Shown here: piece by piece, positions 1 through 11,554 of the stretch
How positions within the stretch are numbered: the first letter of the stretch is position 1
How the letters are laid out: each line of letters starts with the position of its first letter
Assembly: GCA_018398765.1 (NCBI GenBank)
Contig: JAHBMJ010001553.1
Location: 1-29,285, forward strand
Source: Chromera velia
Taxonomy: Eukaryota; Sar; Chromeraceae
Direction of reading: 5' to 3'
Length of the DNA: 29,285 nucleotides
Notes under the pieces: generated by a model
Database searches by the model: none
The model's input: the letters and a program-made list of their open reading frames with translations, nothing else
What the model was told of the DNA's origin: nothing
Made by a program: the position numbers and the translations under genes

Positions 1-7
1 ACACACA

Positions 8-49
<42 letters not shown>

Positions 50-62
50 TACACACAGACAC

Positions 63-96
<34 letters not shown>

Positions 97-106
97 GCCA
101 ACGTCA

Positions 107-148
<42 letters not shown>

Positions 149-161
149 TACACACAGACAC

Positions 162-195
<34 letters not shown>

Positions 196-410
196 GCCAA
201 CGTCACACACATACACACACACACACACACACACGCCCACATACATACGCCCACACATACACGCCCATACACACACGCCCACACACACATGCCCCCACAC
301 ACACGCCCACACACAGACTTACACACATACACATGCACATATACACACACACTCAAATACACACATACACCCACACACGCACACCACGGCATACCACTCA
401 CACGTACATG
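1..410. repeat. CA-rich satellite with 99-bp higher-order period
   Basis: Almost pure (CA)n. Landmarks inside it recur exactly 99 bases apart: the GACATACACACAGAC block at 46 and 145, and CGCCAACGTC at 97 and 196. So the first 230 bases are a tandem of a longer unit built on CA repeats, not a simple dinucleotide run. It then decays into CACACGCCCA-type variants up to about 410. Any reading frame here codes only Thr/His/Pro low-complexity peptide and is not taken as a gene. The array probably continues to the left of the window. Confidence 0.9.
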
Positions 411-1802
411 CCACAGAAGCACACACGCACGTGCGTGCACTGCTGCTGCAGGTAGGCTGGCTCAGCCTGGCGACCAGCAACCATGCTGTCAGTAAACTGC
501 CCCCCGGAGCTCAACTTGCGGGGGTGTCGCTCCTCCCCGTCTTCTCAACAGAGACTAGCTGCAGGCAGACCAGCTTAGCCTGACGAGGCACAACGAAGAA
601 TTTAACACCTCCTTTCTGTTCCTACGAAAAGACCTGCCAAACCCGGTATGAGTTGCTTCGTGGGACACAAAGAGCACCAGTAAGCACCAGATAGGACCAA
701 GAATACGCGAAGAAAAGAGGTGAGATGGAGGATGCAGGGGGGACATAAGCATGAAGGCAACTTGACTGCAACAGCAATAGACTATAACAGGGACTAGCGT
801 GACAGGAGAGAACTGAAGATTATAGTAGAGTATATGTCAGGTATGTACCAACACTTATGGGGACGGCAAGGTGGGGCGACTGACATTATTAATCACCCCG
901 GTAAATATACTTTGAAATAGATGGTCATCAAATCGAATTTTTCACTTCTGTCAATGATTTCATCGTCTATTGATTCTTCAATCCTTCTTTCCTTCCTTCT
1001 TTCTTTCCTTCCTTCCTTCTTTGCTTCTTTCTTTCCTTCGTTCGTCGAGCTACTGCATATGCACCTCCTCCCTCTCTTTTTCATGTCTTCTTCTTTGTCT
1101 CAACAGTTTCAACTTCATCTTCCGTCTATTTTCCTTTGATCGGATCTGACCTGTCTTCGACCTGTCTGTGTACGCGTGTACATACGCGCATACGCGTGCT
1201 CACGCGGGGGTTGGTTTTCATGTGCGCGCGATAACAGGGGAGTCTCCCAACAGGGGTGATATACGCGCGCGGCTCTGCACCGTATTTTTTGGCTAGTGTT
1301 GGACCGAATGGTGACCGAGGGATTGAATTCAGGAGGAAGGAATTTTGAGGAAAAGTGCTGCTTAAATTGCCGGAGACGGCATGCAATTTCTGGGTGCGCG
1401 TGACGGATTCGGGCTTGCGTCGCGGGCCCACCAATGCATGTGTGCCCCCCAAGCTGCCGGAAAGTCCAGAAATTTCTGCGGAGAGTGGCCCGCGAAAGCA
1501 AATGCACACCTTCGCCGAATTCAAATCGAAATCAGGACCTTGCAGACTGTACGTGTCAAAGCCCATCAGTCCAGCTCCTCAACTGCTGCACCTGTTGCGA
1601 GACCAGGGCTGTCGAGAGCGCTGCATTAATTGAGGTGTGTCAACCGGTTTACAGGTTCTGACTGCAACCCCATCGGAAGATTGCACAGCCCGATTTTGTT
1701 TCGGGGAGGAGACGGCGTCTCGCGGAGCCAAGATTAGAGTCACCCCTGTAGCTGCGTTTGGGGATCGTTCAGCTTCCAACCCTCCAAAACCTTCGGCAAA
1801 AA
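411..1802. other. No supported gene; upstream region of the FKBP gene
   Basis: I see no convincing coding exon here. A pyrimidine-rich CTTT/CTTC microsatellite lies at about 980-1045. Overlapping open frames on both strands between 1115 and 1660 have no recognisable domain, and competing frames are open over the same bases, which argues against coding. The last part is the natural place for the promoter and 5' untranslated region of the gene starting at 1803, but I recognise no promoter motif. Confidence 0.5.
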
Positions 1803-4167
1803 ATGCAGAGACGTCGATCTACTCTGTCCGCCGGGCGCGGCCTTCTGTTTCTTGTTTGCTTCTGCTTCTTCTCATCCACCCCCGTCTCCGCCTTCACTCT
1901 TACCCCTCACCAAAGAAGGCTAAGTCTGAGCACGAGAACGGGGAGCAGTTCTTCTCGTCTGTATGCCCAGAATGATTATACAAAATTGGAAGAGGCTGCT
2001 GGCCAACCGAGCAGAGGTAGGCTTTTTTGCAAGGGAGGGTAGTGGGTGACGTCTAGGCTCGTGAGGTCTGAGTAAAAAACATGAACGTTTTGGGGGATTT
2101 GGTTTGCCTGGTTCATGGTTTTGATGTCTTTCCCCTGGGGGTCTTTCGGACAGGAGAAAGGGACAGGGGTGAGGAAGGGAGTCTTGGTGGTTCAGAAAAG
2201 AGACACTGAAAACAGAGGGTATCTAGGAGACGGCTCTACACCTTGCCTGCCGTCTCCGTTTTGGGCGGGGTCGTCTCTCTCAAAGCAGACGTCGTGAAGA
2301 ATTTGTGCTGCAGAGCTGCTTTGGAGACAGACACATCCGCTCACTGACGCATAGCATGTGTCGAGAGTGTGTCTGATTTTGTATGAGTTCCCTCAAGTGA
2401 GACAGGCTCTGGTTTCCTTTCGTTCACAAAGAAGACACATACCCTTTTGCCCCTCCCCGTCCTCTTGCCTTCCCTTGCTTGCCATGTTTTTTGCCTTCAG
2501 GTCGCCGAGAGCTTTTCAATTCGCTTCTTGGCGCTCTCGTCTTCTCCGTCTCTGTCTCCTCTCCCCTTGCGGCCTCTGTCAGCAGGGCCCTTGCAGAGGA
2601 GACGGGTCAGTTGGTTGATGTGCTCTGTAGGGGGGTTTCTTGCGGGGTCTGAATTGTTGACTGGCCTGAGTGAGAGACCAAGACTGCAAAATAGAAAGAA
2701 GGATGAAAAAGCAGAGACAAGAGAAAGTGTCTGCTTGAAAGCAAATGCATGAACAGAAGCGCCATCTCACAGGAACGGTTCTTGACGATCCCGTACGATC
2801 GAGAGGAAGGGAAGAAGGACGAAGACTACCCTCACTCTACGCAAGGGAAATAACAACTTCAGATATTCAACGTAAATGGAACAACCATGTAGAGCACCTA
2901 TTCTATTGTGCCACCTGCTTTCTTTCTTTTTAACCTTGCTGTCTGTCTCTCTGCAGCTGAAGAGGCCCCCAAACCGAAGAAGAAATCCATCGCGGAGATC
3001 AGGGCAGAGGCAGAGCTGGCAAGTAGGCCCACAGGCGGCAAAGACACGAGACCCAAGGTGCGTGCGTGCGTCAGTCATTCAGTTGCTTAGTCAGTGAGTC
3101 ACTCACTGCATCAGTTTGTGAATCGCCCATTCGTCAGTCCGTCCGTCCATCTCGTTGTTTCGTGAGTCAGTTAGTCCGTGAGTAATTCTGTCAGTGAATT
3201 AGTGAGACAGTTGGTCAGGGACACGAATTCGCTGCTCATTTGGAGTCTGCATATTCTTTTGGCAACGTGTGAAGCTTATCTGAAAGGCTTTCATGAGTGA
3301 TCAAATCGCGTGAACTGACTTCAATGAGTTAGCGGATGAGTGGGCCGCTCAATCAGTGAGTCAGTCAGTGAGTCAGTCCGTCAATTAGTTAGTCAACAGG
3401 CCAGTCGCTCAGTCAGTTTATCATTCATGGAATCAGCATGAATCACTCATTTGTCAGTCAGTCGGCCTGCGAGCCAGTCAGACTTGAAAGTCGGAATCCT
3501 ACGTAACGTGCGGAGGCAAAAAGGTCATGATCGCTTCATTTCTCTTTTCTTCTCTTTGGTCGATTGAAAGAAAGGTAAAGAGAGAAAAACAAAAGAGGAA
3601 AAAATAGTTCTTTTCTCCTTCCCATGCTTCATTTCCCTTAGACGTCTCAGTATGTGTGTTCAAGTAAAGACAGTCCTGCAAGTCCTTTTCTTTCCTTCAC
3701 GACTCCATGTGCCTCCAAATGAGTACTCAAGGGGCTGCTCCCCAAAACGAAAAGCAAAAGATAGTTGAATGAACGCGAGAGCAAACTGCACAATCACCGA
3801 AGCAAGAGTGACTTTGAGTGATTGCAGAGAGTTGCACGGAACGACAGGCCTGTTGATCTCACCAAATACACACAAGTCCCCGGAGGAGACGGCATTGCTT
3901 ATTTGGTAAGTCTGCTGACCGAAAGATTCGTTTATTTTGACCTCAATAGCATTTGATTCTTCGGGACGTGTGCTTTGAAAACACCGCAAGAGGTGGCCAA
4001 CATGCCCAGTCGCTTCTGGCTTTGTTCCGAAAACTTCCGACACCGTTTGGTTGCCTGTTTGCCCGTATGTCCAATTTATTTTGGTTTGGCAAGTGTTTTG
4101 TGACACAGAGGGTCGTTTCTCTCTCGCAGGCCACTTTGTTTGATCGGTTGTGCGTGTGTGTATGTGA

Positions 4168-4207
<40 letters not shown>

Positions 4208-4235
4208 ATGCGTGTGTGTACATGTGTGTGTATGC

Positions 4236-4269
<34 letters not shown>

Positions 4270-6008
4270 ACGCTTGGCTGATGCCCTCTTTGTGTCCATG
4301 TCCGATCGGTCAACTCGACATGTGCAGGACGAACAACGAGGGTCAGGGGACCCCCCTCAGTTGAAGGACAGAGTGGCGATCCACTATGAATTGGAATGTG
4401 AAGGTGGGTGGGACAGGGCTAGATACAGACATACGAAGACTCTGTCCTTTGAATGTCTGTGTGTCCCATTTGTGCTTTTGGGGAGGACGAAAAGCGAGGG
4501 ACTGCAGACCCCTGACCGTTTCAGTTCAGCTTTCCCCTTGCATCTACTCCGTTTGTCTGATCTCGTTTTCTTCTCTTTTTTCATTCTGCTTTTATCTGGG
4601 TGTTCCGGTTGATATGTTCAAAGGCTAGTGCGCACAAGAGCACATGCGCCTCCAGCGGATTGATCCATAAGCTTCCTCCCTTTCCTCTTTCTTTGAGTTT
4701 CTTCAGGATGGAATGTGTGTTCCCTCTTTCTGACTGTCTGCTTCCTTTCTCTCTCTTCTCTTCCTGCAGGCCGTCAAGTGTACTCGACACGACAGAGCGA
4801 CTACGGCCTGGGCGGTCTCCCCTTCGCATTCAACTGGGGGATCTACAAGGGCCCCGGGTCCTTTTTTGAATATGTCCAAAAGGGAATGGTCAGGCGGGAT
4901 GCGATTGTCAAGATTGTACAGCTGACTACTTCGGAATTGGGCGGTCTGTTTGGCTGCTTACTATAGGTCCCTTTTGTGGGTGACATACCGGATCTCGCTT
5001 TGCGCGCGTGTGAGGTCTCTCCGGGGTCCAAAGCTTCTGATTGTTCCTCCCTTTTTTTCTTTCCCAGGATTTGTCGTCTGTCGGAAGGAAATGATCAATT
5101 TGGCAACGCTCCGTTGGTGGGAGCAGCAAGGAATGAAACTGAATCGGCAATTTCTTTTGCTTTGTTTTGTTTGCGTTGAAATCTGCAGGATGGAATGAAA
5201 CTTGGAGGCACCCGCAGAATTTTGTCAGTCAGTTCGGAAAGGAGCCAGGTAGAAAGACTCTTGCTCGGACGCAGAAAAAAAAAAGAGGAAAGAAGGAGAC
5301 CGACAGTCAATCTCCCCACTGACACAAGAGGCGTGCTTTTGTACGAATCCATTCTTGTGCCAACTCAAAGCGTGGCTGCTTTTTCGTCTTTTTGCACCGG
5401 ATTTGTTCATCTGACCGAACCACACAGAGAGACGTGAACTCAGCAGTTCTACCTCCACAGTTGCATCCCTCTGCTGTGAATGCCTCGTTTTCTTTCGGAT
5501 CAGAGGCCGGGAGAGATACTCATTGTTTTCCGTCTTTGAAAAGACTGTCTCCTCGCCTCTCCACTATTGCTCACGCTCCTTACTGCCTGCCTGCCTACCT
5601 GTTTGCCTGCTTCCTCCTGTACAGCGTGCCTGGGAGCATTGCCTTTGGTGGAAAGGGTGCGGGTCCAGACGCTCCTCCGGGCGCCGACGTCGAGTTCTAC
5701 GTCACCCTGCTGAGTCTGAAGCGGAAGGGGACAGACGAAAACCTGTCGCTCCCAGGAATGCAGGTGGGTGGGCCTCCGGGCGTTTTTCTTGTTTCGGCCA
5801 GGATTTTTTTCTGCTTCCTTTTCCGGGCATCTATCTGCCGTCGTTTTCTTTCTTTCTGTGGCTGTCTTTTACCTTCTCTGTCCGCAATCCCCTCTCTCCC
5901 CTTGGAGTCCCAGCAGCTCTCTTCTATATTCCTCAAGTGTGCCGATTCTCTTTGGTTCCCTCCACAGCAATCTCTACGTGTGTGCAGGCCGCAGTCAATC
6001 CTCGGTAG
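1803..6008 (+). CDS. Plastid-targeted FKBP-type peptidyl-prolyl isomerase
   Basis: Exons by phase matching: 1803-2016, 2957-3057, 4328-4403, 4770-4888, 5189-5223, 5625-5763, 5988-6008 (705 nt, 234 residues). FKBPs isomerise Xaa-Pro bonds and act as chaperones; this one should work in the plastid. Residues 1-30 are a signal peptide with a hydrophobic core (LLFLVCFCFF) ending in VSA, followed at once by FTLTP and a Ser/Arg-rich stretch: the Phe-led bipartite import signal of complex plastids. A Lys-rich linker follows, then the FKBP fold from about residue 117: DRVAIHYELE, PFAFNWG, DGMKLGGTRRIFVPG, SIAFGGKGAG and PPGADVEFYVTLL. The joins at 4888/5189 and 5223/5625 rebuild the family core at the expected spacing, strong support for this model. 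The Tyr of HY and the Phe residues of PFAF and VEF are kept, but the pocket Asp and Trp positions look changed (VYS; FFEYV), so isomerase activity may be weak. The last 21-nt exon is the least certain. Confidence 0.85.
3058..4327 (+). repeat. Long intron with CAGT-type degenerate repeats and a TG tract
   Basis: This is the second intron of the FKBP gene (GT at 3058, AG at 4326-4327). From about 3068 to 3480 it consists largely of degenerate four-base repeats of the CAGT/GTCA/GTGA kind, with many GTCAGTCAGT runs that look like 5' splice sites. From about 4150 to 4268 it holds a long interrupted (TG)n tract ending some 60 bases before the acceptor. An opposite-strand open frame across 3660-4313 is Thr/His repeat plus unrecognised sequence and is not called. 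Confidence 0.75.
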
Positions 6009-7362
6009 TGTCTGCGTGCGTCAGTCCTCCAGCACCTCGATTCCTGCCGGTCCAAATTTTGAGGGGGGGTGCCTTCTGCATGCCTGTTTGCGTGGAGCGC
6101 CCCATCTACATGAGGATGCTGTAATCTCAAGAATGACCCTCCTAAGTCTGAGTGGCAGGATTGGCGAAAGTGTGAAGGGTCCTCCTATGCTCCGTATACA
6201 AATCGTGAAGCAGGGAGCAGTGAGCAATTATCCGCTGGTAGACGGGGGCTCACTAATAGTAGATTCATCAATTGGTTCTCGCAATCAGCTCCAACTGATT
6301 TTGAACCATTGCTGTGCAACTGTGAAAAGAGGTAACACCACAAGACATTGCCAACGTGGCGTGCGCGGCGCGCTATGGTGCGTGCCAAATGTCATAACTG
6401 GGACACTTTTGCAGCAAAAAAGCTGCACACACACATATTTTGATTAGTCAAATCTGTCTCAATGAATCAGGAAATTTCCTAGGAAATTTCATAATTTGGT
6501 TTCAATACATGCAGAACTGTATCAATCGAGTTTCAAACAGTGAATCAGACTTCAGACCGGTTTCCTTCAGAGTTTCCTAGTTGGTTTCATGATTAAACTA
6601 AATTTTTAATTTTCTACCGAATTTTTAAGCTAGTTTTTAAGCTAAGCCCAAAAACCTAATAGTTATAAAAATTGATATAGAAATTAACTAAACTAGCAAT
6701 TAATTATATAAGTTTTGAACTTAATATTAATTCTTTTAAAGTTATGAAGAACTTAAGTCCATTTTTTAAAAAAAAGACTTAATTAACTTAGTAAAGTTTA
6801 CGTCTAACTAATTTTTTTCTTTTTTTTTTCAAAGTGGAATATGATGCAGTTATACAAATTGATGCTTAGAAGTCAGGCAACGACCTAGCTAGCGACTTAG
6901 GAATCCCAATCAATAGCAATCATATTTAATTATATACATATTTAGGCATACTACTAGTAATATATTCGCTGAATTGTTTTTTATATATTAGTTTATATAT
7001 CTTCGTTCCCTTTTTTCAAAGTTTTCTTATTAATTTTTTTATCAGCCGCTGAGCCTTACTGTGGCCTTTACATATATGCCTTAGCATATGCCTATATATG
7101 CCCATCTATTCATCGATTCTTCCGTCTGTGCATTCATCTATCAAGACATGCCCACACGCGATGACACACCCACACACACGCACACCCTGCTACCCCCCTA
7201 CCCTGTGTGACTGTGTGTGCGTGTGCGTGAGAGAGGGGTTGGAGAGAGGAAGAAAGAGAGAGTCCCTTTCTTTTCTGACACCTCCGCCTGCAGGACCCAC
7301 GAAGGAAAATTCTGGAACGACTTGAAGGAATCACAGTGTTTGACTGTCACAGTGTTTGTCTG
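6009..7362. other. Convergent intergenic region with A/T-rich island
   Basis: This gap lies between the 3' ends of the FKBP gene (+) and the small ankyrin gene (-). Bases 6009-6440 have ordinary composition; the open frame reading through them is the unspliced continuation of the FKBP frame with no domain. About 6440-7090 is strongly A/T-dominated, with TTTAAAA and TATATA runs and repeated TTAAGTT/AACTTAA motifs. A short imperfect TG tract lies near 7205-7240. Both genes must end their transcripts in or beside this gap. I find no ORF or RNA gene. Confidence 0.65.
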
Positions 7363-8284
7363 TCACTGAACCACACACAGCGGCGGCTCACCGGCAAGAT
7401 AGTCGTGCATTCGCTGATTCGCAGGAAATCTCTGCCAGGATTTCTTTGCAATTGTGAGCGCTGTCTCTCTACTGACGCTTGCGACTTTCGTGTCAATGCC
7501 GTGGGAAACAAGCATCTTCGCGACGAGGAGCTTCCTCGTGGGATTGATTCTGAACTCCTCCATATTCTCGTCATACACAGCGGCCTCATGCAAAGCCGTC
7601 CAGCCCGACTTCTGTCGCGCCTGCACATCGATACCGGAACGCACAAGGACCCTCGCAACGTCCACAGACCCCCACCACGCTGCGTAGTGAAGAACCGTCG
7701 CCTCCCACTTGCACCTTGCGTTCATGTCTACACCTCGGGAGAGGAGAAGCTCGGCGACCTGCCAGTGGTCAGAAAGTCGAAATCGACCTGAGGCATCGCA
7801 AAAGCCCCGGACGGTCATGAAAAGGGGAGTGTAGCAATTCCCCTCTCTCTCATTGACGTCTGCCCCGCAGTCTAGAAGCAGCTCTGTCGCCTGTCTGTGA
7901 CCGTGCAAGGCAGCCAAGTGAAGTGCTGTCATTCCCGAAGATTCTTTGACGTGCACGTCGGCGCCGTAGAACAGAAGCAACTGAACAGCCTCCACGTTTC
8001 CCATACAGATGGCTCTCTGAAGAGCTGTCATTCCTTCAATCAACCCGTCTACATGGGCACCGACAAACAAAACGAGGAAGAGGTCATCTGTCTCTCGCCT
8101 CTCTATGAAGACGTCGAGAGAAGAGCGGAGAGTATTTGCCGACACCGCAGAACGAGCGAATAATTCCTCCGACTGGACGTCTAAAAGGGACGGGCAGCCG
8201 TGCCAAATGCGGATTCTCTCTCACTCTGGTCTCAATCTCTTTTTTGCCGTCTCTGTTCTTACGGAGGCTCATGAAAGAACCCAT
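7363..8284 (-). CDS. Small ankyrin-repeat protein
   Basis: Proposed exons on the - strand: 8284-8263 and 8180-7363, joined over an 82-nt intron (GTAAG donor, CCCTTTTAG acceptor, phases match), giving 279 residues. The large exon has no in-frame ATG at its 5' end, so the ATG at 8284 with the small first exon is the best start I can find. From about residue 50 there are five or six ankyrin repeats, seen as MTALQRAICMGNVEAVQLLL, GMTALHLAALHGHRQATELL, TVLHYAAWWGSVDVARVLV and GWTALHEAAVYD, each followed by GADV/GIDV-type turns. Ankyrin repeats bind other proteins; no catalytic domain, signal peptide or membrane segment is visible, so the role is unknown. In the same frame upstream, a short coding-looking stretch begins with ATG at 8392 but is closed by TGA at 8336-8338, so the gene may be 5'-truncated or the model incomplete. 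Confidence 0.7.
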
Positions 8285-8914
8285 CGTCTGGAAGAGATTC
8301 CCTCCAAAGTCAAAGAAGAACAACTGCACGGAGAATCACTGGACCACCAGCCCCAAGCGAGGGAACTCAAGGATCGTGATGGTCCCGCGCATCCACAGCA
8401 CAGATACAACCGATTCAAGCTTGCAAAGCGAGAGTCAATTTAGTTGACCTTGTCACTTCACTGTCAGACAAGGGTTTGGCTCTCCTTGCGTGAAAGTTGC
8501 AAATTAGCAGTGCCGTTGTGAGACTGTCAGACGATTTCTGCTGCAAATTCTGCATTCAAGTGCGTTAATTTAAAGTTTGAAAGTCTGAGGATGTCAGACT
8601 TCTGATTCAATAGGATTGCAAAGGCGTCGTCGATTCGATCTCGCGGCGCGTCGGAGTCAAGTAAGGCGTGCGTCAAAAAGTGGCCGCGTCTTTTCTGGGC
8701 CCCGGACTACACTTTCCGGGGCACATGTGCACCAGAAACTGCAGCGCCAGGCTGCATGCATGACAATGTCTGACATGCAGATCAAGGTGCTTGAGTTTTA
8801 CTGGTCTTCCATACATATATATGGTTCGTCGATAGCCCCATGCTGCACACAACCTTCCCTACAAGCTGAACTTCTTGGTTGAGTGCCTTGCGAATTGATA
8901 AACCGACAGCAAGA
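8285..8914. other. Divergent intergenic region
   Basis: About 630 bases separate the start codons of the ankyrin gene (-) and the F-box gene (+), so both promoters should lie here. I see no TATA-like box or repeated motif I would trust. The segment 8440-8620 contains several GTCAGAC/TCTGAC-type short inverted words, possibly regulatory, but this is only suggestive. Confidence 0.4.
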
Positions 8915-11496
8915 ATGACGGATTCCCTCCCGGCTCCTCTCCAGCTAGGAGAGGAGGAAGAGGAGGCAGATCTGTCCATCATGAGCCTCCCTCCCGATTG
9001 TTTTCGCACATCGTTGCACTTCCTGTCATTGAGAGATCTGATCAGATTCAGACAAACATCGAAGGTCATTGCTGGAGAAATCAATGCCGTCAACGCAGAA
9101 CCCGGTCAGTCAGTCTGAAAACATACGAGAAGAAGTTACTTACCTTTGTGCACCCGTCTACATCTACTCCGCTCGCAGACCCCCACTCTCTGAGGTCATG
9201 CAAACACTCCCCCTCCCTTCGTTTGACACATTATATCCCATTTGACTTCTTTCACGCTTCCATCTTCCCTCTTCACTTTGCAGGGGGGGAGTTCCACCTT
9301 CTCGATTCCTCCTTGACCGAGCTAAGGGCCCCGGCAGCCCTTATTTTTCGGGCCCTTCGTCTGACGGGGCTCCGTTTTGCCTCAGTGGCCCTAGACTCTG
9401 TTCCTCACCTGGACTGTTCCTCTGTGGGAGAGAGCACGAGCAGGTCAAGCAGTGCGTCCCCGGCAAGATTCACCCCCTGGAATAAAAACATGAGTGTCTC
9501 CCCCGGCACCTCCCCGGCTGTATCCAGGGCCTCCCTTGGCGCAGAGCTTCTGTCTGCCGGGGGGCCCTCCTCCTCGATGGACATTCAGGACTCGTTAGCA
9601 CAACTGCCAAGGCTCTCATCCGCTGCGGTGCGGACACCTGGAAAGAGCTCCACAGGGAGCGCCCTCCTCCCCCCTCTAGACGATCCCCCCGTAGGAGGAT
9701 TATCCCCCTCCCCCTCCCCTACTAGGCTGTCCCCTACTCCTTCGAGTGGTGTGGGCAGTTTCCTGAGTCCCAACCTGCCCACGTCCATGAGGCCACCCAA
9801 CGCAAGAGACTCCAGAGCGTTGAGTCTGGAAACAGAGCTTCTTCTCTTCCTGAAGAGAAACGAAGAAACGCTTACAGTCCTCAGGTGCCCCCTCCAAATT
9901 TTGGAGAGTCTCCTCAGCGTCCCTGTCGAGAGTTCAGGTACAGCCTCTGCCTCTGCCAGTGTGCCTAGGGCAATTGTACAGGGAAGGGGAAGGTCGATGC
10001 CGAACATTCCTTCCATCGTGGCGGAGGAGACAGACGCAGAGGTTCGGGCACAAAGGCTGGACGACAGTGGGGAGGGGGCAACGGCCTCTGCCTCTTCTGC
10101 GCATGGGGGCGAGGTGCAGCCCACAGAGAGTGGCACAGAAAGACACGTGCCGATTAGTGCGAGTGCGGTCACTCGAAATCCGCTAGAGGGGGGGGTAGAA
10201 GAACGGGAGGGTCTGAAGGTCACCTTCGGGGTAGAAGAACGGGAGGGTCTGAAGGTCACCTTCACACCTGCTGAAGGCAAGCCGCCGAGAGGGGTTTCTG
10301 ACGGTGTGTTATTGAAACAGAAGGAAAGAGACGGGGGGGCGTGGGAAGGGGAAGAAGGCGATGAGAGTCCTGATGGTGCTTTGAGAAAAATTGCATCGGA
10401 AGAATCTCAACAGACAATGACAGAGGGAGAGGCAGGGAGTCAGTCAGGCGACAGATTGGAAAAGGAAAGTCCCGCATCTATACCCACAGGACCTTCACTA
10501 AGTCTTCCGAATTTGAGTGTTTTGGATCTTTTGGCAGACTTTCCTCTGCAAACCCCCCACCTGGCCCTGATACCCGCGGCTTTCCCGAATTTGGAAGCGT
10601 TGCGAGCGCGTGTGTGTTTCCTTCCGTCTCCCTCTCCTCAAGGGGCACAAAGGGAGAGAGAGCAGCCTGCAAGGGAGAATACGGTCATTGGAGTGGGAGA
10701 AAGGGGCGGGAGGTACGTGGCAGTGCCTGCGGGGTCCCCGGCAGGGTCCCCTGTTGTTCGAAGCAGCAGAGTGGGTCAGGGGGATGTCGGGGCCCCTCCG
10801 GCAGAGGAGGCCGAGAACCCCCTCGCCCCCTTGCAGAGACTGAAAGTGGTCGCTGTACATGGAGCATGGGACGATGCGCTGACCTTCCTTCAGATGGTCG
10901 GTCTGTTGGCTTGGGGGGGGGGACAGCTCACCGCGTGCACAGGGAGGAAGTGTTCATCACAACGTTTGCAGGAGCGACAGCTTTCTAACGTCTGATCACC
11001 GTCCTCTTCCTGTTTGCAGCTTCCGGTGTCCGTAGAGCACCTATCCCTCTCCGTGTCTGCCAGCAAGCACTCAGTCAGCGAGTGCCTCCAGGCAGCAGCA
11101 AGCCTCGGACTGCAACAGCCACCTCTTCAGAGTGCGGCGCCGCTCTGTGTCCTTCTGCAGGTCCGTGGGGAGGAGGAAGAGCACAGAGGAAATACAGGAA
11201 GGCAAAGAAGGGTCGTGTAATGAAAAGAAAAGAAGAAAGGCCGGTCGGATGAAAATTTATCCTAAGGGTCAATTGAGGAGGGACATCCCCCCTGAATTCG
11301 ATCTCTTTTGTGCTGATTCGATTTGTTTTGTGCTGAGAGAGCAAACTCATCTCATCTCAATCCAATTCCAGGGCTCCAGTCTGTTGTTCTTCCCGGCATG
11401 TTGGTTCCAAACGAAACCTCTTTCTCTCCCCTCAGAAGGTTTCCCCCTTTTCTGTCGCCACATCGCCTTTGCCCAGTTTTCATGTCGGCACTCCGT

Positions 11497-11554
<58 letters not shown>

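Noticed and set aside
1115-1660. Several overlapping open frames upstream of the FKBP gene
   Set aside because: Open on both strands at once, no recognisable motif and no splice partners; could be 5' untranslated sequence.
3660-4313. 217-codon open frame on the - strand
   Set aside because: Much of it is Thr/His repeat from the TG tract, and it lies inside a well-supported intron; the remainder shows no domain.
9585-10280. 231-codon open frame on the - strand
   Set aside because: It is antisense to F-box exon 2, whose + frame joins its neighbours in phase; the - translation is Ser/Pro/Arg low complexity with no domain.
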